From assembly GCF_036802865.1 (NCBI RefSeq), contig NZ_DAIRVK010000001.1, positions 186,001-250,000 on the forward strand: a DNA stretch of 64,000 bases, in the 5' to 3' direction. Positions 42,254 to 51,718 of this stretch are shown in pieces. The position numbers and the translations under genes were made by a program. The notes beneath the pieces were generated by a model, which was not told where the DNA came from, ran no database searches, and saw only the letters and a program-made list of their open reading frames with translations. Source of the stretch: Sulfurospirillum sp036802865 (GTDB taxonomy: Bacteria > Campylobacterota > Campylobacteria > Campylobacterales > Sulfurospirillaceae). Within the stretch, counting starts at the first letter, position 1; each line of letters begins with the position of its first letter.

Positions 42254-42292
42254 GTTAGGTTGTATTTAATCATTTTTTGTTGAACTTTTTGA

Positions 42293-42298
42293 TAGAAT
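42293..42298 (+). promoter_or_regulatory. Candidate -10 element for lysA
   Basis: TAGAAT 34 nt before the lysA ATG, in the 78-nt gap after the LptF/G gene. The spacing rules out the in-frame start at 42308, which would fall next to the transcript start. Confidence 0.4.
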
Positions 42299-42331
42299 AG
42301 AGAATTATTGTTATCTCTAATAAGGTTCAAA

Positions 42332-43537
42332 ATGACGAAATTCCAAGCTTTAGCACAAAAATATGATACTCCTTTATATGTTTATGATTTTGATACGATA
42401 ACTAACAAATTTTCTGCTCTCAAAGAAGTCTTTAAAGCACGAAAATCCTTGATTTGTTTTGCCGTAAAATCAAATTCCAATCTCTCGGTTTTGAAGTATA
42501 TGGCAGAATTAGGCGCTGGTTGTGATTGTGTTTCTATTGGTGAAGTAAAACGCGCACTGTTTGCTGGAATTCCAAAATATAAAATTATTTTCAGTGGTGT
42601 AGGGAAAAGAGATGATGAAATCGAAGAGGCGTTGAAAAATGATATTTTGATGCTTAATCTCGAAAGTGAAGAAGAGATGAAGCGCGTTGAAGCCATTGCT
42701 CAAAAATTAGGCGTAGTAGCGCGCATCAGTATTCGTGTTAATCCAAACATTGACCCTAAAACACACCCGTATATTTCAACAGGACTTCATGAAAATAAAT
42801 TTGGTGTTGATTTAGAAAGTGCGAAGCGCATGTATATTCATGCTAAAAACAGTGTTTCGCTTGATCCTGTGGGCATTCACTTTCATATTGGAAGTCAGAT
42901 TACAGAAGTTGAACCCTTTAGGGAAGCTGCATTGGTGTTGGCAAATTTATTGCGAAACTTAAAAGCCTTGGGTATTGAGATTAAATTTTTTGATGTGGGT
43001 GGCGGTATAGGCATTCAATACAAAGATGAAACTACAGTAGCGCTTTATGAATATGCTCAATCTATTTTTGCAGCACTCACGGGTCTTGATGTAACATTAG
43101 TCTGTGAGCCAGGTCGTTACTTGGTTGGAGATTGTGGATACTTTTTGACAAAAGTACTTTATGAAAAACACAATGGCTTTAAACGCTTTGTAATCGTTGA
43201 TGGTGCTATGAACGATCTTATTCGCCCAAGCCTTTATCAAGCGTATCACGCCATTGAGGTTGAAGGTAAAGAGCATGAAGAGACAAGCGTGTGCGATGTA
43301 GTTGGTCCTATTTGCGAAAGTGGTGATTTTTTTGCGAAAAATATTGAATTACCAGCATGTGAGCATGATGATCTTTTGGTTGTTAAAAGTGCTGGAGCCT
43401 ATGGATTTACCATGAGTAGCAACTACAATACACGCAGTAGGGTGGCAGAAGTGGCTTTACAAAATGGTGAAGATCGTCTGATTCGTAGACGTGAGAGCTT
43501 TGAAGATGTGATTGCTTTGGAGAAAGAGTACGTATGA
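42332..43537 (+). CDS. lysA: Diaminopimelate decarboxylase
   Basis: Final step of lysine synthesis, PLP-dependent. I start at ATG 42332 (MTKFQALAQKYDTPLYVYD), preceded by TAAGG; a start 24 nt upstream has no ribosome site. Of 401 residues, the N-terminal alanine-racemase-like barrel holds Lys46 (CFAVKSNSN) and the Gly-rich phosphate loop (VGGGIGIQY). CESGDFF carries the second-subunit Cys. The C-terminal YGFTMSSNYN motif is typical of DAPDC. Its last base pairs overlap a 15-codon ORF that leads into pheA. Confidence 0.95.
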   Translation: MTKFQALAQKYDTPLYVYDFDTITNKFSALKEVFKARKSLICFAVKSNSNLSVLKYMAELGAGCDCVSIGEVKRALFAGIPKYKIIFSGVGKRDDEIEEALKNDILMLNLESEEEMKRVEAIAQKLGVVARISIRVNPNIDPKTHPYISTGLHENKFGVDLESAKRMYIHAKNSVSLDPVGIHFHIGSQITEVEPFREAALVLANLLRNLKALGIEIKFFDVGGGIGIQYKDETTVALYEYAQSIFAALTGLDVTLVCEPGRYLVGDCGYFLTKVLYEKHNGFKRFVIVDGAMNDLIRPSLYQAYHAIEVEGKEHEETSVCDVVGPICESGDFFAKNIELPACEHDDLLVVKSAGAYGFTMSSNYNTRSRVAEVALQNGEDRLIRRRESFEDVIALEKEYV

Positions 43538-43581
43538 GTTATGCAATTTTGCCAACCCTTGGGCATATTAAAGGCGAATAA
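43534..43581 (+). CDS. 15-codon coupled micro-ORF between lysA and pheA
   Basis: ATG overlaps the lysA stop as ATGA. The frame encodes MSYAILPTLGHIKGE and its TAA overlaps the pheA ATG as TAATG. It exactly fills the gap and would carry ribosomes from lysA to pheA without dissociation. It has no Phe or Tyr codon run, so it is not a classical attenuation leader. C. jejuni has a HAD-hydrolase gene at this place (recalled); this could be the remnant of such a gene after internal deletion. Expression is unproven. Confidence 0.4.
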   Translation: MSYAILPTLGHIKGE

Positions 43582-44651
43582 TGCAAGATAATATAGAACA
43601 CTATCGAAAAAAGATTGATCAGATTGACGATCAAATCTTAAAACTTCTGAATGAACGTATGGAGTTGGTTAAAGAGATTGGTCGTGCTAAACAAACCAGT
43701 GGAACAGCAATTTATAGACCTGAGCGCGAAAAAGAAATTTTGGATCGCCTTAAGGGGCTTAATAAAGGGGCTCTTAACAACCAAGCCATTGATGCTATCT
43801 TTTTGGAAGTGTTTGCTGTAAGCCGTAACCTTGAATTTCCTGAGAAAATTGCCTTTATGGGACCAGAAGGGAGCTATACACATCAAGCAGCAGAGAGTCG
43901 TTTTGGTGCGATGGGAAGTTATATTGAAGTGAGTTCCATTGAAGCTGTTTTTCATGTGCTTGAAAATGGTGAAGCTAAGTATGGCGTTGTACCTGTCGAA
44001 AACAATACCGCAGGAGCTGTTGGGACGACACTGGACTGTTTAGGTAAGTTTAGCGCCAAGATTGTGGCTGAGCTTTACATGGATATCCATCACTCCTTTG
44101 CAACGGTATGCGAAGATATCAAAAAAATTAAACGTATCTATTCGCATCCTCAAGGGTATAATCAGTGTCGAAGATTTTTAGAAGAGCATATGCTTTTAGG
44201 TGTGGAGTTTATCCCCACCAAATCAACCGCAGAAGCTGCAAAAAAAGCAAGTGAAGATCCTGATGCTGCGGCGATTTGTTCTCATATTGCTGCTAAATTG
44301 TCAAACTTGCCAATTTTATTTGGAAAAATTGAAGACAATATGGCAAATCAAACGCGCTTTTTGATTTTAAGTGATTTTAAAAACAAAAAAGGGGTGCATA
44401 ATAAAACTTCTATTTTGGCAAAAACAGATGATAAACCAGGTGGCCTTGTGGAGTTTTTACAGACGTTTCAAGATCAAAAAGTGAATCTAACCAAGATTGA
44501 ATCACGCCCGACAAAAGAGAAAGGGTTTCAGTCAATTTTTTATATGGATTTTGAAGGACATATTGATGATGAAAATGTCCAAAAAGTAATCGAAGAAAAC
44601 AGAGACAGATACGATATTAAATGGCTTGGAAGCTATATTTGTGGAGGATGA
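43581..44651 (+). CDS. pheA: Bifunctional chorismate mutase/prephenate dehydratase
   Basis: Makes phenylpyruvate from chorismate. Of 356 residues, about 1-85 form the AroQ chorismate mutase (YRKKIDQIDDQILKLLNERMELVKEIG), 90-270 the dehydratase (MGPEGSYTHQA, PVENNTAGAVG, ANQTRFLIL) and 275-350 an ACT domain (KTDDKPGGLVEFLQ, KIESRP) for phenylalanine feedback. All three are complete. hisC follows after 3 nt; both are aminotransfer/aromatic-branch neighbours, since HisC-type enzymes can also serve phenylalanine/tyrosine. Confidence 0.96.
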   Translation: MQDNIEHYRKKIDQIDDQILKLLNERMELVKEIGRAKQTSGTAIYRPEREKEILDRLKGLNKGALNNQAIDAIFLEVFAVSRNLEFPEKIAFMGPEGSYTHQAAESRFGAMGSYIEVSSIEAVFHVLENGEAKYGVVPVENNTAGAVGTTLDCLGKFSAKIVAELYMDIHHSFATVCEDIKKIKRIYSHPQGYNQCRRFLEEHMLLGVEFIPTKSTAEAAKKASEDPDAAAICSHIAAKLSNLPILFGKIEDNMANQTRFLILSDFKNKKGVHNKTSILAKTDDKPGGLVEFLQTFQDQKVNLTKIESRPTKEKGFQSIFYMDFEGHIDDENVQKVIEENRDRYDIKWLGSYICGG

Positions 44652-44654
44652 AGA

Positions 44655-45755
44655 ATGCAATTTAACAGTGTTTTAGACAATTTAAAAACGTATGAAGCGG
44701 GAAAGCCCATTGAACTTGTGGTACGAGAATATGGCATTGAACCCAAAGATGTGATTAAGCTTGCGAGCAATGAAAATCCACGTGGTTGTAGTCCAAAAGT
44801 CATAGAAGCTGTACGTGCAGAAGCTATCCATATGAACCGCTATCCTGATGACAGTATGTATGAACTTAAAGAGGCTTTGGCAAAAAAATACCATGTTGAA
44901 GATAAAAATATTATCGTAGGTTCAGGTAGTGATCAAGTCATTGAGATTGCAATTCACGCTAAAGCTAATGCTAATACAAAAGTTTTGATGGCAGGTATTA
45001 CCTTTGCGATGTATGAGATCTACGCACTGCAAACGGGTGCAAAAGTTTTAAGGACACCTTCTTCCCAGCACAATCTCAAAGAGATGCTTGAAATCTATAA
45101 AGCAAATAAAGATATTTCAATCATTATGCTCTGCATCCCTAATAATCCATTAGGTGAGTGCCTCGATGCAAAAGATGTGTATGCTTTTTTAGATGAAATT
45201 AATAAAGAAACACTGGTTGTTGTTGATGCTGCTTATTTAGAGTATGCACGCTATAAAGATCCCGCTAAAAATATTAGTGCACACGAGTTGATCGCTAGAT
45301 ACCCTAATGCAATTTATACAGGTACGTTCTCGAAAGCATATGGACTCGGTGGAATGCGTTGTGGTTATGGTATTGCACAGCTTGAAATGATTCAAACATT
45401 TTTAAAACTACGTGCTCCCTTCAATATTACGAATTTAACGCTTAAAGCGGCGATTGTAGCGCTTAGTGATGAAGCGTTTGTGGATGCATCTGTGAAAGAA
45501 AACTTTGAAGAGATGAAGTCTTACGAAGCTTTTGCGAAAGAGCTTGGATTTAAAGTAATTGAGAGTTATACCAATTTTATTGTTTTAGAATTTGATGCGA
45601 GCAAAAACTCAGGAGCAATTGCCCAAAAGTTAATGGAAAAGGGTATAATCGTTAGAAATTTAGGATCGTATGGGATGAATGCTATTCGCGTCACAATAGG
45701 TACACCTGAGCAAAACAAACGCTTTTTTGAACTCTTTAAAACAATTTACATTTAA
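44655..45755 (+). CDS. hisC: Histidinol-phosphate aminotransferase
   Basis: Transaminates imidazole acetol phosphate to histidinol phosphate. The 366-residue PLP enzyme has the SNENPRGCSPKV N-terminal motif, GSGSDQVI, PNNPLGECLD, and Lys227 in TGTFSKAYGLGGMRCGYG. Length is normal. Next to pheA, the enzyme may double as an aromatic aminotransferase, as reported for some HisC proteins; that is inference here. fliF starts 11 nt later, so the flagellar cluster may be read from the same transcript. Confidence 0.94.
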   Translation: MQFNSVLDNLKTYEAGKPIELVVREYGIEPKDVIKLASNENPRGCSPKVIEAVRAEAIHMNRYPDDSMYELKEALAKKYHVEDKNIIVGSGSDQVIEIAIHAKANANTKVLMAGITFAMYEIYALQTGAKVLRTPSSQHNLKEMLEIYKANKDISIIMLCIPNNPLGECLDAKDVYAFLDEINKETLVVVDAAYLEYARYKDPAKNISAHELIARYPNAIYTGTFSKAYGLGGMRCGYGIAQLEMIQTFLKLRAPFNITNLTLKAAIVALSDEAFVDASVKENFEEMKSYEAFAKELGFKVIESYTNFIVLEFDASKNSGAIAQKLMEKGIIVRNLGSYGMNAIRVTIGTPEQNKRFFELFKTIYI

Positions 45756-45766
45756 GAGAAAGATAA

Positions 45767-47488
45767 ATGGAGCTTAGAACACTTTTAAATCAAATAGCAA
45801 CACTTATACAAAATTTGACATTACGTCAAAGGATAGTGGCAGCAATATCTATTGTTGTCCTTATCGGTTTTTTAGTGTTTCTAACGCTCTACAAAAATGC
45901 AAACTCAAAAGGCAATGGTTACAGTGTTTTATTTGAAAACACAACAGCTGGTGATTCTGCACTGATTATTCAGCAGCTTGAAAAAGATAAAATTCCTTAT
46001 AAAGTCGTCAATGAAGGAACTATCGCTGTTCCAAGCGATGTTGTTCATAAACAACGTATTGCTATTGCAGCACTCGGCATTCCTAAAAACAGTAAAGTCG
46101 GTTTTGAAATTTTTGATAAAACAGAGTTTGGTGCTACTGACTTTGAACAAAAGATTAAATACATTAGAGCTTTAGAAGGTGAGCTAGCGCGTACAGTGGA
46201 GAGCTTAGGACCTATAGCAAATGCTAGTGTGCATATTGCTATTCCGAAAGAGACAGTGTTTGCGCAAAAGCAAGTAGCTCCAACAGCATCCATTGTTTTA
46301 AATATTCGCCCAAGCATGAATCTCTCCGTCAAACAAATTATAGGAATTAAAAATCTTGTGGCAGCTTCTGTATCGAATCTGACAGTTGAAAATGTTTCTG
46401 TGGTTAATCAAGATGGCGAACCTTTAGGTGATGAGCAGAGCAACATCTTTCAGGGCGAACTTGTTAAAAGCCAGATGCGTTATAAAAAAGAGTTTGAACA
46501 TAATGTTGAACAAAAGATTATTAATGTACTAGCACCCGTTATTGGTGGTGTCGATAAAGTAAATGCAAAAGTAACGATTGATTTTGATTTTTCACAGCAA
46601 GATTATGTCAGTGAAACGTACGATCCAAATTCTGTGCCTAGAAGTGAACAGAGTGTTGAAGAAAAGCGTGAAGGTAAAGAACCACAAGATGTTGGTGGAG
46701 TTCCTGGAGCTATTAGTAATATAGGACCCGTACAAGGTTTAGAGAGCAACAAAAAAGGTGAAACATACCAAAAAAGCTCAACCACTACTAATTATGAAAT
46801 TTCTAAAAAAGTAGTTAACTCAAAAGATGAATTTGCAAAGATCAAACGTTTGACTGCAGCTGTTGTTGTTGATGGTGTCTATAAATACGGTGTAGATAGC
46901 GATGGAAAGAAAAAGAGTGAATTAGAGTATTTTTCTTTAAGTAAAGAACAAATGGATGCCATTCGTGATGTTGTAAGACAAACAGTAGGGTATAATCAAT
47001 CAAGGGGTGATGAAGTTACTGTCAGTAACTTTGAGTTCAAACCACTCTCCAGTGATGGCACACGTGCACCAACTAAAGACTTGATGGAAAAAGCTTCCAA
47101 CTATCTAGGACCATTGGTTCCACTTTTAAAATATGTGGTTGTGGGTATTTTACTTTTCATCTTCTATAAAAAAGTTATTATTCCATTCAGTCAAAAAATG
47201 GTGGAGACAAAGTTGGATGATTTTGAAGATGAAATCGAGCCTGTGAATGCAAATGAAGAAGATGGTGCAGAAGATACATTAGAAAAATTTAGACAAGCAC
47301 GTAAAAAAGTAGAAGATCAGTTGGGTATTGGTCAAGACTTTAATGAAGAAGCTCTCAAATATGACGTACTTCTTGAGAAACTCAAACATATTGCTGATGA
47401 AAAAAGTGAAGAATTTGCAGGACTTTTACAATCTATGATTCGTAATGAAGGTGATTACGATAAAAATAGTACTAAGGACCTTGGATAA
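45767..47488 (+). CDS. fliF: Flagellar MS-ring protein FliF
   Basis: Builds the inner-membrane MS ring. Of 573 residues, a first membrane helix lies at about 22-43 (RIVAAISIVVLIGFLVFLTLY). YscJ/FliF ring-building motifs RBM1-3 follow up to about 400, with a second helix at about 445-467 (LVPLLKYVVVGILLFIFYK) and a cytoplasmic tail that binds FliG. The disordered RBM3 region includes the Gly/Pro-rich PQDVGGVPGAISNIGP. It is the first gene of fliF-fliG-fliH-dxs and overlaps fliG by one base. Confidence 0.97.
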   Translation: MELRTLLNQIATLIQNLTLRQRIVAAISIVVLIGFLVFLTLYKNANSKGNGYSVLFENTTAGDSALIIQQLEKDKIPYKVVNEGTIAVPSDVVHKQRIAIAALGIPKNSKVGFEIFDKTEFGATDFEQKIKYIRALEGELARTVESLGPIANASVHIAIPKETVFAQKQVAPTASIVLNIRPSMNLSVKQIIGIKNLVAASVSNLTVENVSVVNQDGEPLGDEQSNIFQGELVKSQMRYKKEFEHNVEQKIINVLAPVIGGVDKVNAKVTIDFDFSQQDYVSETYDPNSVPRSEQSVEEKREGKEPQDVGGVPGAISNIGPVQGLESNKKGETYQKSSTTTNYEISKKVVNSKDEFAKIKRLTAAVVVDGVYKYGVDSDGKKKSELEYFSLSKEQMDAIRDVVRQTVGYNQSRGDEVTVSNFEFKPLSSDGTRAPTKDLMEKASNYLGPLVPLLKYVVVGILLFIFYKKVIIPFSQKMVETKLDDFEDEIEPVNANEEDGAEDTLEKFRQARKKVEDQLGIGQDFNEEALKYDVLLEKLKHIADEKSEEFAGLLQSMIRNEGDYDKNSTKDLG

Positions 47489-48513
47489 TGAAATTAACAG
47501 AAGAGCAAAAAACCCTTTACAATGAACTAACTATGGCTGAAAAAGCTGCAATTTTACTTATTCAACTTGGCGAAGATTCAACTGCAAATCTCTTTTCTCA
47601 TATGGAAATAGATGTTGTCACAGATGTATCTAAATTTATTGCGACTGCTAAAAATATTGATAAATCTGTGGCTAATGCCGTTCTAGAAGAGTTTTATGTT
47701 ATTTTGCAATCCAATCAGTATATTCGAAGTGGTGGTATGGAATATGCTAAAGAAATTTTATACAGGACTTTTGGTGCTGAAGGTGCACAAAAAATTCTTG
47801 ATAAACTTTCTAAATCGATGGAAAATTCACAAAGTTTTGGATATCTTTCTCAGATTAAGCCTCAACAATTGGGTGATTTTATTATGAATGAACACCCGCA
47901 AACCGTTGCTCTGATTTTAGCGCATATGGATCCAACGAGTGCGGCTGAAACTCTCTCCTTTTTCCCAGATCAACTTAGAAGTGAAGTAACCATTAGAATG
48001 GCAAATCTCGGTGAAATTTCACCTTCCGTTGTTAAAAGAGTCTCTGCTGTTTTAGAAAATAAACTTGAATCTCTTACATCGTATAAAGTTGAAGTGGGTG
48101 GACCTCGTGCAGTTGCTGAAATCCTCAACCGTTTAGGTCAAAAAGCGTCTAAAACAACGATTGCTTATATTGAGCAAGCCGATGAAAAACTTGCTTCCGT
48201 GATTAAAGATATGATGTTTACATTTGAAGACATCATGAAACTCGATGGTAATGCGGTTCGTGAAATTCTTAAAGTTGCAGACAAAAGAGATCTTATGGTC
48301 GCACTTAAAGGCTCAGCAGAAGACTTACGACGAAAGTTCTTTGATAACATGTCACAACGTGCCCAAGAAGCTTTTGTTGAAGAGATGAATTTCCTAGGTG
48401 CAGTACGTGTTAAGGATGTCGAAGAGTCTCAACGAAAAATTGTTGAAGAGGTGCAAAAACTTTCAGAACAAGGCATTCTCCAAATTGGTGAAGCGGAAGA
48501 GATGATAGGTTAA
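47488..48513 (+). CDS. fliG: Flagellar motor switch protein FliG
   Basis: C-ring protein that interacts with the stator and with FliF. The 341 residues cover FliG N-terminal (EKAAILLIQLGEDSTANLFSHME), middle (NEHPQTVALILAHMDP, the EHPQ motif) and C-terminal domains with the torque helix of charged residues (MVALKGSAEDLRRKFFDNMSQRA). All regions are complete. It overlaps fliF by one base and precedes fliH by 3 nt. Confidence 0.98.
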   Translation: MKLTEEQKTLYNELTMAEKAAILLIQLGEDSTANLFSHMEIDVVTDVSKFIATAKNIDKSVANAVLEEFYVILQSNQYIRSGGMEYAKEILYRTFGAEGAQKILDKLSKSMENSQSFGYLSQIKPQQLGDFIMNEHPQTVALILAHMDPTSAAETLSFFPDQLRSEVTIRMANLGEISPSVVKRVSAVLENKLESLTSYKVEVGGPRAVAEILNRLGQKASKTTIAYIEQADEKLASVIKDMMFTFEDIMKLDGNAVREILKVADKRDLMVALKGSAEDLRRKFFDNMSQRAQEAFVEEMNFLGAVRVKDVEESQRKIVEEVQKLSEQGILQIGEAEEMIG

Positions 48514-48516
48514 GCA

Positions 48517-49317
48517 ATGGTAACAGATAATATTATTGATAAAGAAAAAGTAGATGACCATTCTGTTAAGCCTTATCGGTTTAAGGTTCTTGGTTCTAAT
48601 CTTGTAGATACGCCTCCTCCTATACATATCAGTGAAGAAGATGAACAGTTTGATACATCAGGAACAAAACCAGTACTTGATGAGATTGTGACTATTGCAC
48701 GTATTGAAGAAGGAACACAAAATCAGTTTATCGAGGAGCTTCTTAAAAAAACAGATGAGCTTACCTCGAATGTGATAAAGCTTCAAATTCAGATTGAAAA
48801 GCAAGAACAAGATTTTAATAATAGACTGAATGAAGAACTCACACGTGAGCGAGAAAATGCTTATGCTCAAGGTTATCAAAAAGCTAAAGAAGAAGCTGAA
48901 GTATCTGTGACGGAAATGAAGTCACGTTATCTGAAATCAATAGGGCATATTGATACACTTTATAAAAGCATTGAAGAACGTTTAGCAAAACTTGAAACGG
49001 ATATGAGTGTAACTGCATTTGAAATTGCTAAGGAAGTGATTAAAAAAGAAGTAAGTGTTTCAAGCTCAAAAATTGCAGCATCTCTTTCAAAAGCATTATT
49101 GCAAGAAGTGAAAGATGCAATTAAAATTGAACTTAAGGTAAATCCAAAAGACTTAGAGGCACTCAAAGAGCTTTATGCTGAGGATGAAAAGATTAAAGTA
49201 ACATCAGATGATGCTATTACACTAGGTGGTGTAGTCGTTCTAAGCGATGTTGGGAATTTAGATGGCAATTTGGCAATGCGATTAGAAAAAGTAAAATATC
49301 TATTACAAGAAAACTAA
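48517..49317 (+). CDS. fliH: Flagellar assembly protein FliH
   Basis: Regulator of the FliI export ATPase in flagellar type III export. The 266-residue protein has a long acidic N-terminus, a coiled coil from about residue 80 to 155, and the FliH C-terminal domain (AFEIAKEVIKKEVSVSSSKIAASLSKALLQEVKDAI to GGVVVLSDVGNLDGNLAMRLEKVK). Sequence alone gives moderate similarity; the position after fliG settles the call. dxs follows 15 nt later. Confidence 0.9.
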   Translation: MVTDNIIDKEKVDDHSVKPYRFKVLGSNLVDTPPPIHISEEDEQFDTSGTKPVLDEIVTIARIEEGTQNQFIEELLKKTDELTSNVIKLQIQIEKQEQDFNNRLNEELTRERENAYAQGYQKAKEEAEVSVTEMKSRYLKSIGHIDTLYKSIEERLAKLETDMSVTAFEIAKEVIKKEVSVSSSKIAASLSKALLQEVKDAIKIELKVNPKDLEALKELYAEDEKIKVTSDDAITLGGVVVLSDVGNLDGNLAMRLEKVKYLLQEN

Positions 49318-49332
49318 GAAGTACTGGAAGAC

Positions 49333-51165
49333 ATGAAACAATTACGAGAATGCTCAATTGAGGAATTAAACGAATATTGTGAAGAGATTAGGCAAAAAAT
49401 TATTCAAACGGTCAGCCACAATGGTGGACATCTGAGTAGTAATGTAGGTGCTGTAGAATTAATTGTTGCCATGCATTATGTTTTTGATGTAAAAAATGAT
49501 CCTTTTATCTTTGATGTCAGTCATCAAGCCTATACACATAAACTTATCACAGATCGCTGGGAAAAATTTGATACGTTACGTGAACTTGATGGCATTAGTG
49601 GCTATACAAGACCTGATGAATCACCGTATGATTATTTTGTGGCAGGTCATAGTTCAACATCTATCTCTTTAGCTGTAGGTGCTGCCAAAGCGATAGCCCT
49701 TAAGAATGAGCAGGCTCGGCGTATTCCTGTTGCTCTTATTGGTGATGGCTCTTTAAGCGCGGGTATGGTTTATGAAGCTTTAAATGAACTAGGAGATCGA
49801 AGATACCCTGTTGTGATTATTTTGAATGATAATAAGATGAGTATTTCAAAACCTATTGGTGCTATTAGTAAATTTTTGTCCAGCGCTATGGCAGGTACGT
49901 TTTACCAAAAAATCAAAAAGATAACCGAGCAAGTTTTACAGTATTTGCCAGAGAGTGCTACGTATATGGCAAAAAAATTTGAAGAAAGTATTAAACTTAT
50001 AACACCAGGCATGTTATTTGAAGAGTTAGGAATTGATTATATTGGACCTATTGATGGGCATGATTTAGAGAGCCTTATCAGGGCACTACAATCGGCACGA
50101 AGCCTTAAAAAACCTGTTATTATTCATGCTCAAACCCTTAAGGGAAAAGGGTATGAAATGGCAGAGGGGTATTATGAAAAGTGGCATGGTGTAGGACCTT
50201 TTGATGTCGCAAGTGGCGAGGCACTCAAAAAAGGTGTGAGTAAAAATGCTACTACAATGTACTCAGAAGCTTTGATGACATTAGCTAAAACACATGACAA
50301 TGTGGTAGGTGTAACAGCAGCAATGCCAAGTGGTACAGGATTAACACCTCTCATTCAAACTTATCCTAATCGTTTTTGGGATGTTGCTATTGCTGAACAA
50401 CATGCTGTAACATCAATGTGTGCTATGGCAAAAGAAGGGTTTAAGCCATACATAACTATCTATTCTACTTTTTTACAACGAGCCTATGACCAAGTGATCC
50501 ATGATGCGTGTATTATGAATTTAAATGTTGTATTTGCAATTGATCGTGCTGGTATTGTCGGTGAAGATGGAGAGACACATCAAGGAGTTTTTGATATTTC
50601 ATATCTTAGTGCCATTCCTCATATGACACTGATGGCACCTCGTGATGAAAGAGGAATGCATGAAGCGATGCACTACTCTTATACACACAATGGTCCTTTA
50701 GCAATTCGCTATCCAAGGGGCGCTTTTTTAGATTGTGATCGTTTTGAATCCATACCTTTTGAATATGGTAAAGCTCAAGTCCTTCAAGAGGGACAAAGCA
50801 ATGTGTTGCTCTTAGGTTACGGTAGTGGGGTTGGTAAAGCAGCTGAAACAGCGAAATTATTGGCAGAACAAGGTATTGATGCTGCAATTGTAGATCTTCG
50901 ATTTGTGAAGCCTTTGGATGAGCCTTTACTGATTGCATTAGCGCAAGAGTATGAACAATGGTATGTATTTAGTGAAAGTGCAAAAATTGGTGGTGTTGGC
51001 TCGTTATTAATGTCAGTGAAAGAAAAATATGCTTTACATGTAAAGATTAAAACATTTGAATACGATGATGCTTTTATAACGCATGGGGCAACACATCTCA
51101 TTGAAAAAAGACTCGGTAATTGCACTGATCAGTTAGCCGAAGTTATTTTAAAAGAAGTCTATTAA
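49333..51165 (+). CDS. dxs: 1-deoxy-D-xylulose-5-phosphate synthase
   Basis: First enzyme of the MEP isoprenoid pathway, a thiamine-diphosphate enzyme. The 610-residue sequence has the conserved HLSSNVGAVEL, DVSHQAYTHK, the ThDP motif GDGSLSAGMVYEALNELGD with NDNKMSI, and the GEDGETHQGVFDISYL segment with catalytic His. Length is normal. It is the last gene of the fliF-fliG-fliH group, an arrangement shared with Campylobacter (recalled). No promoter of its own is visible in the 15-nt gap. Confidence 0.97.
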   Translation: MKQLRECSIEELNEYCEEIRQKIIQTVSHNGGHLSSNVGAVELIVAMHYVFDVKNDPFIFDVSHQAYTHKLITDRWEKFDTLRELDGISGYTRPDESPYDYFVAGHSSTSISLAVGAAKAIALKNEQARRIPVALIGDGSLSAGMVYEALNELGDRRYPVVIILNDNKMSISKPIGAISKFLSSAMAGTFYQKIKKITEQVLQYLPESATYMAKKFEESIKLITPGMLFEELGIDYIGPIDGHDLESLIRALQSARSLKKPVIIHAQTLKGKGYEMAEGYYEKWHGVGPFDVASGEALKKGVSKNATTMYSEALMTLAKTHDNVVGVTAAMPSGTGLTPLIQTYPNRFWDVAIAEQHAVTSMCAMAKEGFKPYITIYSTFLQRAYDQVIHDACIMNLNVVFAIDRAGIVGEDGETHQGVFDISYLSAIPHMTLMAPRDERGMHEAMHYSYTHNGPLAIRYPRGAFLDCDRFESIPFEYGKAQVLQEGQSNVLLLGYGSGVGKAAETAKLLAEQGIDAAIVDLRFVKPLDEPLLIALAQEYEQWYVFSESAKIGGVGSLLMSVKEKYALHVKIKTFEYDDAFITHGATHLIEKRLGNCTDQLAEVILKEVY

Positions 51166-51188
51166 TTAATAATAAATATTAGTTAATT
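51164..51188. promoter_or_regulatory. AT-rich inverted repeat before the PerR/Fur-type gene
   Basis: AATTAA and TTAATT arms are separated by 13 nt, within a 25-nt A/T-only stretch broken by one G, about 65 nt upstream of the regulator start. Its form is like a Fur/PerR box, so autoregulation is possible. Low base complexity makes chance likely. Confidence 0.3.
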
Positions 51189-51253
51189 TATTTTCATACA
51201 AATTGATCTAAAATATGGAATCATTCAGAAAATATTATAAAAAGGGGTCTATG

Positions 51254-51673
51254 ATGAATGATTTTATCACTCTTCTTAAAACCAAAGAGCTTAAAGCTAC
51301 GCCCCAAAGAATATCTGTTCTTAAAGAATTAGGTAAGAAGATGCATCCAACAATTGATGATCTTTATGAGGCGCTTAGAAAAGAAAATCCGTCCATGTCT
51401 TTGGCTACGGTTTATAAAAATTTAGCAACACTTAAAGAAAAAGGTGTTGTGATTGAAGTTAATACCGCTGAGGGGAAAATGCGTTATGACATTTACTCAA
51501 AGCCACATATTCATCTTATTTGCCGCCAATGTGGTGCTATTGAAGATGTTGATTATGATCAAAGTTTATTTGCATATCAAACAACATTAGAAGATGAAAA
51601 AAGAGTTAAGATTGAGCGTATGGATGTTATAGCAAGTATTGAAGCATGTTCTGTATGTCAAAAAAGTAAATAG
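51254..51673 (+). CDS. perR: Fur-family regulator, probably PerR
   Basis: Peroxide- or iron-responsive repressor. The start at 51254 (MNDFITLLKTKELKATPQR) is chosen because AAGGGG lies 6 nt upstream; an ATG one codon earlier and one 39 nt upstream are alternatives. Of 139 residues, the N-terminal winged helix (KATPQRISVLKEL, SLATVYKNLATLKEKGVV) is followed by the dimer domain with PHIHLICRQCG and CSVCQ, the CxxC pairs of the structural zinc site. PerR and Fur cannot be told apart by sequence alone; next to the 2-Cys peroxiredoxin gene, PerR is the better guess. Confidence 0.8.
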   Translation: MNDFITLLKTKELKATPQRISVLKELGKKMHPTIDDLYEALRKENPSMSLATVYKNLATLKEKGVVIEVNTAEGKMRYDIYSKPHIHLICRQCGAIEDVDYDQSLFAYQTTLEDEKRVKIERMDVIASIEACSVCQKSK

Positions 51674-51682
51674 AGTTATAAA

Positions 51683-51712
51683 AAGCTAAGAGAGTTTTAT
51701 CTCTCTTAGCTT
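51683..51712. terminator. Two-way terminator between perR and the peroxiredoxin gene
   Basis: A perfect 12-bp stem AAGCTAAGAGAG/CTCTCTTAGCTT with a 6-nt loop, in the 45-nt gap between convergent stops. A-rich and T-rich flanks suit both directions. Confidence 0.85.
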
Positions 51713-51718
51713 AATGTA

